The notes beneath the pieces were generated by a model. It was not told where the DNA came from. It saw only the letters and a program-made list of their open reading frames with translations, and did not search any database. Positions 33,994 through 40,073 of a stretch of 40,073 bases of DNA are shown here, piece by piece (the first letter of the stretch is position 1; the number at the start of each line of letters is the position of its first letter). A program made the position numbers and the translations under genes. The DNA is from Lingula anatina (taxonomy: Eukaryota; Brachiopoda; Lingulata; Lingulida; Lingulidae), in contig NW_019773611.1 in NCBI RefSeq assembly GCF_001039355.2, forward strand, positions 24,951 to 65,023. Reading direction: 5' to 3'.

Positions 33994-35480
33994 GGAGACT
34001 GACATGTATGATGAACTAATCTACATGTGTATTGACCTAAAAATATTGTTGGCAAGGTTTGACAAAGAAAAGGCAATTGTATCCCATACCATTGTGATAG
34101 GAATGGTAGTCCTAGATTAACATATCTAGGCCCCATGTGGAAAGTACAGCTAGGTTAGGGCTGACTGAGGGTATTGTGGGTTAGTATGTGTACCAAGTGT
34201 CACCTGTGCAAAGTAATGGGGAACTCACTACACCTGGAAGTGGAGTACCATTCTTATCACCATGTGGAGGTAGTGCCTTTGTTAAAAAGTTTGTCACTGA
34301 ATTGTTGTCATACACTATATGACATCTTGTCTGTACAAAATGAATATAATAGTATGAAAATAAAAAATGTTCAAGAATTTTAGTTATATGGTTACAGTTT
34401 AACCAAGTTTACAATTCTCATTCCTTTTATATCAATGCATGCTGTGGGTTAAACTATTAAATTTAAAGAAAACCCATGTTTTTTTTTTGTTTGCAGCCTT
34501 CCCCCCCTTTTAGGTGATAACCGTCTAGCAGAGGATGGGAGAATACCCTTGGGAAGGGAAACTGGTTTTATTTTTTATCCCAATGAAGAACTACAAGTAG
34601 ATGTATCCACATGACGAAGAGAAAACGTATTCAAATATAAACACTTTCAAATCAATTGTCCCATGCAAAATAATCACAAGCTGAGATCAGCATATATATA
34701 GGGATAATATATTAAATGAGTTTACATTCTCGTTAAGGAGTTTATGTTTTGGGAATTTTTAAGGAAAAAAAATAACATAATAAAAAATAATGATCTGCCT
34801 CTTTTTTTTCTGAGCAGATTTTTAGTGGATATGAGAAGGCAAAATATGACCTAAAAAACGTAAACATTTGTAAAAAAAGATCAGTCGAAGGCCAAAAGCT
34901 CTTCTTGCATTTCACTATTACTACTACTAATCTACTAATACATTTAATAATAGCATTGACACAATGTTGTAAATGTCCTGTAGGATAATACCAATATTTA
35001 GAAAAAGAAAAACCACCATTCATGTCACCATTCAGAAAAAACTGAATTTCTGTAGTTTGCAATCTGTGCATGTTAGCCTTATGTCACCGGAAACTAAAAA
35101 GGATATATTTTACATCAGATACTGGGATACATGTTGATGGTATATACACATAAATATCAACATGGAAGATTCTGTTTATCTGTTGAATATGATTACATTT
35201 TTAAGGCTTGCATAACAACATTTACATGTCTTTATACAAATGTTTAAGATTTCATTGAAAAATGTGTATGATTTTAAATATTCCTTTTAATAAATACATT
35301 TTACACAGGAGTTTTTAAAATATTCTTGTCTCTGTCTTCTTTCCTGGCTGTATTATTTAGGTATTACTGTACGTATCCTTAAATGAATACATTTTACAAT
35401 ATACAGTTTTAAAATATACATTCTAACTTGGCGTTTGACTTCTCCCTGGGCGATGTAAAATTAATTTCACAGCATTGACG
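33994..35480. other. AT-rich stretch without recognised genes
   Basis: Several open frames of 60-110 codons occur but are Phe/Lys/Ile-rich by composition and have no domain, start context or splice logic. T, C and A homopolymers are present (about 34481-34510). Nothing else is supported. Confidence 0.45.
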
Positions 35481-35598
35481 CATATAAGTATGGAGGAAAA
35501 CGCTCTTTGGATAGAGAAATGCGTTAGAGAAGAATTATCTCAACTATCGCATCACTTCGATTTTTTTTCTCCTTGCTAATTTTTTTTGGATGTGCTAG

Positions 35599-36693
35599 AG
35601 AAGACAAGCAGAAGTTACACTGTAGTATAACACACACGAGATCTGATGTGGTTGTGGATAGTGGACAGGACCAAGCGAATATTCAAACACCGGCTTTTCA
35701 GCCTTGTAGCGTAGTTTACGATGACATGGACGATGTACCAGTAAGTGCTACAATGTGATGTTTATTAAAGGCTGAGAAACAGCAGGACAGATCAGAAAAT
35801 GGCTGAAAGCCTGAAACGGCAACCACCGGCCACAGACACCACCGGCCAGTTGTTTATACATGGCGCAGCGAGTAGTTTTAGAGGACATAGTGCTTTTCGG
35901 TGCAAAATGAAAGATCACCTTCGTCACGGTTTACAATTTTTTTAATAAGTGTAAACATACTTGTTTTTTTTTTTTTTTTTTACCTACAAAATTTTACGTT
36001 AAATGTTTTTTTCCCTTAATTATAATCGGCTTATAGAAAAATACATGAAAATTTTGAAAAAAAAATCGACATGTAATTTTGAATTTTTTGCATGTATGTT
36101 CAGATCCTTTTTAAATATAAGTGAAAAATAACAGGAATATAAAAAGTATACAGTTTTTTTTATGTTTTGTTGATAATAAATAGGATTTTAAGAATGGTAA
36201 ATATTTACTGGTCGTTGGTGCCAATATTTCCCTTTCATGCTCCGAGTAAGGGTGATGGCAGCTGCCTTGCCTGTATACTGTCTGCCTGTCACTATCATCT
36301 TGTAAGCTGTTTTGATGCTGAGCAAAAATGTTCATTAGCTTGGTAGTTGGATACTTATTAAATGAAAATTATCAAACACACATCAAATACTTTTACACCA
36401 TTAGCTTACGGCCAACCTCGAGGGTCCTAGCCGCTATATACCACCTAGCGGTCAGTGAGTGTCAACAACTTCTTACATCAGTCTGATGAAGGCCTACGTC
36501 CAGGCTGGCCATAAGCTGATGGTATAAAAGTATTTAGGCTTGTGTTTGATTATTTTCATTTTGCTTTGATGCTGTTTTCAAGATGCTGATGGTGAGAGTG
36601 GTAACAAGATTTGGTTCTCCATGCATCTTTCCCATTAAAAATGAAGAACTCATCTATGGCAACTGGGGAAAAAGACGTCATATGGGATGCTGA
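35599..36693 (+). CDS. Two candidate exons of an unidentified gene
   Basis: Exon 35599-35740 follows a strong acceptor (a T-rich tract, a CTAAT branch-like word, GCTAG) and ends at CCA|GTAAGT. It encodes a polar stretch with HTRSDVVVDSGQDQANIQT and ends CSVVYDDMDDVP. It leaves phase 0. A second exon from 36583, after a TTTTCAAG acceptor, is also phase 0: MLMVRVVTRFGSPCIFPIKN, then EELIYGNWGKRR and a stop at 36691. AATAAA at 36804 follows. The upstream part is not clear: an ATG at 35490 opens 29 codons (MEENALWIEKC...) in a frame that is one base out across a run of eight T. I do not recognise the product. The second exon takes its polypyrimidine tract from next to the right arm of a foldback element, so it may be exonised repeat sequence. 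Confidence 0.3.
36361..36560. mobile_element. Foldback (MITE-like) element with arms of about 58 bp
   Basis: 36361-36418 (AATGAAAATTATCAAACACA ... CATTAGCTTACGGCCAACCT) and the reverse complement of 36502-36560 (AATGAAAATAATCAAACACA ... CATCAGCTTATGGCCAGCCT) are about 85% identical by eye. The 83-bp centre holds a smaller hairpin (CCGCTA / TAGCGG) and the word CTGATGA. No coding capacity. It is a likely non-autonomous DNA element. Confidence 0.8.
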
Positions 36694-37160
36694 AGTAAAT
36701 AAAATGTGTATGTTTTTTTTTTCTTTCAACAAATATACAAAATATAAATGTATGTACATTGTATGTGACATGATTATGCCTCAAAAAGCATGTTTTATAT
36801 GAAAATAAAATGGATTAATTGGTTACTTTGTTGATTCATGACAAAGTTTAGATATAAATTTTTTCTTTTATTCTAAGAATCTTCTTAATACACTCTTAAT
36901 GCTTTGATAAAATGTTGCTGCAGTCCTTCGCAAGGCTACAGCAATACAGGTCAAGGTCCTTGATTCCTAGTTTTTGCATAAAATTTAATTAAAGATATTT
37001 TGCTGTAATTCTTTCTTTCATTGTATGGCTATTTACCCCTGTCTACTTTTGCTGTTATTCAAACAGTTGTGACATACTTATGTCTGTCCATTTGACAGCA
37101 TGTACTGTCTTGTTCTTATTTTCTTACTGACTTTTCTTATTTCCTTTCTGACTTTTCCAG

Positions 37161-37294
37161 GCCATGGACCATATATTCCTCAACCTTCAGTGATAACACT
37201 TGACCCCAATGATGATAATATCATCCTTGAAATCCCAGAGGACAGAGACCCTGGGGAGGAGAAGAAGTCCACCACATCCAGCAAAAAGGAGAAG
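37161..37294 (+). CDS. Candidate internal exon of an unidentified gene
   Basis: A very good acceptor (a long pyrimidine tract with CTGACTTTTCCAG) precedes an open stretch that ends at AAG|GTAGTT. It enters in phase 1 and leaves in phase 0. The residues look like real, acidic then basic, protein: PQPSVITLDPNDDNIILEIP, EDRDPGEEKK, TTSSKKEK. It does not match in phase with the exon ending at 35740, so an exon between them is missing or it belongs to another transcript. I cannot assign a family. No continuation was found before the right edge. Confidence 0.45.
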
Positions 37295-37820
37295 GTAGTT
37301 TTATATTGCTATTGTCATAAAGATATTCATCTCCTTAATTAATATGTAGCAGTTAGCTAGTTGGTGTTTTTATACTGTGTTATAACAAGAAAGTCTTGGA
37401 TTATGTTTCAGAACATAGCTGTATTCTAGAGGACTACTACTGTTGGTTTATCCATAACTGAGGTAGACCATGTTTTTGGTCAGAAAATTTAGACACAAGG
37501 GCTTTTTTTAACATTTAAGTTTGCAAAATTGTATTTCTGTGTAGGTGAATGTTTTTACGTAATGCAAAAGTAACCTGATGTGTTTATGATTCCTTTTATA
37601 GAAAATAAGGCCACACTTTTTTATTTTTATGGATGACATCCTGCGCGCGCACCGATTTTCGTCCGTTCTCCAAAAAAAAAAAAAAAAAATTTCCCCCAAG
37701 AATCTTATAATATTGTTATATAGTGTTGTTGTTGTCTGCTTTTCCCGCGGTTTTAAGTAGGTCACCAGAAACTATCGCTCAAAATCGCGTGACTATCATG
37801 TCAGAGAGAGGGCTCCGTCA

Positions 37821-37846
37821 GTTAAAATCTCTTAAGAGATTTTAAC
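37821..37846. repeat. 26-bp perfect palindrome
   Basis: GTTAAAATCTCTT followed at once by its reverse complement AAGAGATTTTAAC. No loop. It lies about 240 bases from the coding end of the Tc1 relic. Confidence 0.9.
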
Positions 37847-38081
37847 AAAAAACCATACGTTTAGGAAAAAAACCATGGATTAACTTTGAATGCAGGAATG
37901 GGGTCGTTGACCATTGGTAAGTACGGGAAAATTGCCGTTTTTTCCAGGAAAATCGTATTTTTGGCCAAAAAGAAGAGTTATTATGACTTTAACTTTAAGC
38001 TAAGATATTTAAGAAAATGATAGCCTCCGGACAGTGATATGTTACACAGTCAAAGAACTCACTACAGTAAATCATGAAAAG

Positions 38082-39106
38082 TCAGTAATTGCGGGTATGA
38101 CCTCCAGCAGCCGCTTGCAGCGCCCTCATTCTACATGGCATACCCTGTGACACGTTTTTTAGAGTTTGGATGGGGAAATCATTCCACGCAGTGATATTTG
38201 CCTGTCGCAGTTCGTCACTATTTACCGGACGATGACCATAGCTATTAATTCTGTGAGTAACTTTTGCCCAAAGTTTTTCAATTGGGTTCAAATCTGGAGA
38301 ATTTGCAGGCCAGGGCAGTTGCTGAACCCATTGGTTTTGAAGAAAAACAGTGATTCTGCGGGCTCACTGTGGGGTTGCGCAGTCGTCTTGGTACACAGAT
38401 TTGTTCCTGAAGATGACTCTTACCAATCAAAGCATTGTTTGCTGTAGAATGTCTCTGTAGGAATCCTGGATGAGGTTGCCTCCTAGAGAAACCAACTGGT
38501 TCTAGGCACCGACATGAAATGCTCCCCAAACAGAGACGTTACCATCCCCTGCTTGCACCCTAGGCAGTACACAACCATCGTTTTATGTCCTCGTACACGT
38601 CGGTGGACACGGATTCGACCATCAATCCCAAAAAGTTCATATCTGGCCTCATCACTGAAAACGACGTGATTCCAGTGTTTTGGCTGCAAACACCCGTGGT
38701 CCCCAGTCCATTGCAGACGTCGCTGTATATGACCAGCTGTTAACAGTGGTTTCCCTACTGGCCTTAGTGCAAAATAACCGGCTTGCAGTAATCTCTTGTT
38801 CACGAGGGACCTTGAAACGGGCGTTTGAATGACATTCTGCCTCTCTTTTCTGAGGACACTGGTTGTTTTTGTACGACCAGCACGGCGTCCTCTAAGGAGA
38901 TGGCGATCCTGTCTGCTTGGTGTGATACGCGATACACCCTAATCGAGGTATTGGAGTAGAAGCCCCTGTTGCAGCATTTCTTTGGAGGCCTTTGCAAACG
39001 GTTCCTCATAAATGTTGAATTACCTGGCAATGGCTGTCTGTTTCTGGCCATTTTCTCTGAGAGCAAGAATCCCATAGTAAGCTGCGTTGCTTAGATGTCG
39101 TACCAT
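38082..39106 (-). pseudogene. Tc1/mariner transposase, near full length, frameshifted
   Basis: Read on the minus strand from an ATG at 39106 (MVRHLSNAAYYGILALRENG) to a stop at 38082, the region spans about 340 codons, the usual size of a Tc1-type transposase. The HTH-containing N-terminus is followed by the first catalytic Asp in HVVFSDEARYELFG, a QDD motif for the second near 38390, and the catalytic Glu in NPIEKLWAKV. At least three frameshifts and an in-frame stop near 38940 interrupt it, so this copy is inactive. I could not find convincing terminal inverted repeats. Family members move by cut and paste into TA sites. Confidence 0.88.
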
Positions 39107-39289
39107 ATCTTCACTAAGGTACCTGTCAAGTTTCAGAGCGATCCCTTTGTTGCTTCTCTAAACACACTCCAAAGATTGACCAAACCCATTCGTTTTTATA
39201 CAAGGGCAGAAATTGCCGAAAAGACCACAGAACATGCAACTGCATGCATCAATTGTTTCGAGAGTTGTCTGGTAATTAGGTAACACACC

Positions 39290-39572
39290 TGGCTACACAT
39301 GGAGAGACACCTCAGAATTAGATTTAAAATAGTTAGAGAGAAATCAAATATTTTGTAGAAAATTTACTTTCCAAAAAATAATATTCCATATCAAGCGGTA
39401 ACCCTGTAAATCACAAATGTGATCAAGATCCACTTTTATGACCATTACCCAATTAAATATATTCATGAAGTTTGCATGTGTACATGTCCACATTTATACT
39501 TGAATTAAAAGACCAGTGAGGGTGTTTGTCAATCGTCTCTATGCTGTTTAGGGACTCCAATTTAAAGATGAA
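39290..39572. other. Non-coding stretch before the tandem array
   Basis: No gene or structure that I can support. It may include one end of the Tc1 element. Confidence 0.4.
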
Positions 39573-39573
39573 A

Positions 39574-40000
39574 AACTATTAATTATCATTCTCAAACTGG
39601 AGCAGACCGTAGCCGGTAATGTGTAAATATATATGTACTTCAGAGCAGTGTTAATGTCAACTTTAATAAAAGAATATTAAAAGGCCCACAGGTGCGTTTT
39701 TGTGCGTAACGAATGCTTGTGTGGTGCCACATTGCAACGAGAGCCAATATTGAAAGTTAAAAAATAATAATTATCATTCTCAGACTGGAGCAGACCGTAG
39801 CCGGTAATGTGTAAATATATATATACTTCAGAGCAGTTTTAATGTCAACTTTGATAAAATAATATTAAAAGGCCCACAGGTGCGTTTTTGTGCGTAACGA
39901 ATGCTTGTGTGGTGCCACATTGCAACGAGAGCCAATATTGAAAGTTAAAAAAATAATAATTATCATTCTCAGACTGGAGCAGACCGTAGCCGGTAATGTG

Positions 40001-40051
<51 letters not shown>

Positions 40052-40073
40052 TTCAGAGCAGTGTTAATGTCAA
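39574..40073 (+). repeat. 188-bp satellite-like tandem array, runs off the right edge
   Basis: CTGGAGCAGACCGTAGCCGG occurs at 39597, 39785 and 39974, giving units of 188-189 bp. Units also share CCCACAGGTGCGTTTTTGTG and GGTGCCACATTGCAACGAGA. At least two full copies and part of a third are present. Copies 1 and 2 differ at only a few bases, so the array is young. Confidence 0.95.
40004..40050 (+). repeat. (AT)n expansion inside the third satellite unit
   Basis: The short AAATATATA word of the first two units has grown to about 23 AT dinucleotides in the third unit, after which the unit continues (CTTCAGAGCAGTGTTAATGT). Confidence 0.95.

Noticed and set aside
34742-35071. 109-codon minus-strand frame
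   Set aside because: Phe/Lys/Ser-rich by composition, no domain, no start or splice context, and no similar exon near it.
36470-36520. CTGATGA inside the foldback element, suggesting a hammerhead ribozyme core
   Set aside because: The second half of the core (GAAA at the correct place after a short hairpin) is missing, and the sequence before CTGATGA does not form a convincing stem I with a cleavage triplet. A covariance-model search would decide.

Overview
The window is animal nuclear DNA. It is AT-rich, has many introns with GT-AG borders, and is full of micro- and minisatellites. It holds parts of metazoan genes (LRRCC1, SPG7/paraplegin, an INPP4-type phosphatase), a BEL/Pao retrotransposon and a Tc1/mariner relic. 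The mix suggests a marine invertebrate (lophotrochozoan or ambulacrarian type). I cannot name the species, and I see nothing bacterial or viral.

Layout, left to right. (1) 0.69-2.57 kb: a candidate small plus-strand gene of unknown identity, with exons whose phases partly agree and a poly(A) signal at 2545. (2) 2.86-7.31 kb: a BEL/Pao polyprotein with an intact protease, reverse transcriptase, RNase H and integrase frame but no gag N-terminus. A possible 3' LTR starts near 7359 and is interrupted by an N. (3) 8.54-24.24 kb, minus strand: 23 phase-compatible exons of LRRCC1, a centrosomal/ciliary leucine-rich-repeat and coiled-coil protein, about 960 residues. Only the C-terminal end is missing. 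A possible NRF1-type promoter site lies just upstream of its start. (4) 25.54-26.86 kb, plus strand: a single-exon 438-residue protein with a myristoylation signal, two PPxY motifs and a His-rich tandem repeat. I do not recognise it. (5) 27.91-29.57 kb, minus strand: the last four exons of SPG7/paraplegin. (6) 30.18-31.37 kb, plus strand: the last three exons of an INPP4-family phosphatase with the CKSAKDR active site. (7) 31.4-40.07 kb: mostly non-coding, with minisatellites, foldback (MITE-like) elements, candidate exons of one or two unknown plus-strand genes, a frameshifted Tc1/mariner copy, and a 188-bp tandem array running off the right edge.

Five isolated single Ns (7374, 8169, 18896, 27552, 30089) look like contig joins. 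The one at 8169 is flanked by two nearly identical 110-bp sequences, as expected of an unmerged overlap. The one at 30089 separates SPG7 and INPP4 fragments that are both cut off towards each other, so it is probably a misjoin. The one at 18896 is supported, because LRRCC1 exons on both sides keep phase. Gene order across the other joins should not be trusted.

I found no operon-like or defence-like system. The most interesting items are the orphan myristoyl/PPxY protein, a tandemly duplicated splice donor in LRRCC1, several foldback elements and the likely assembly chimera.
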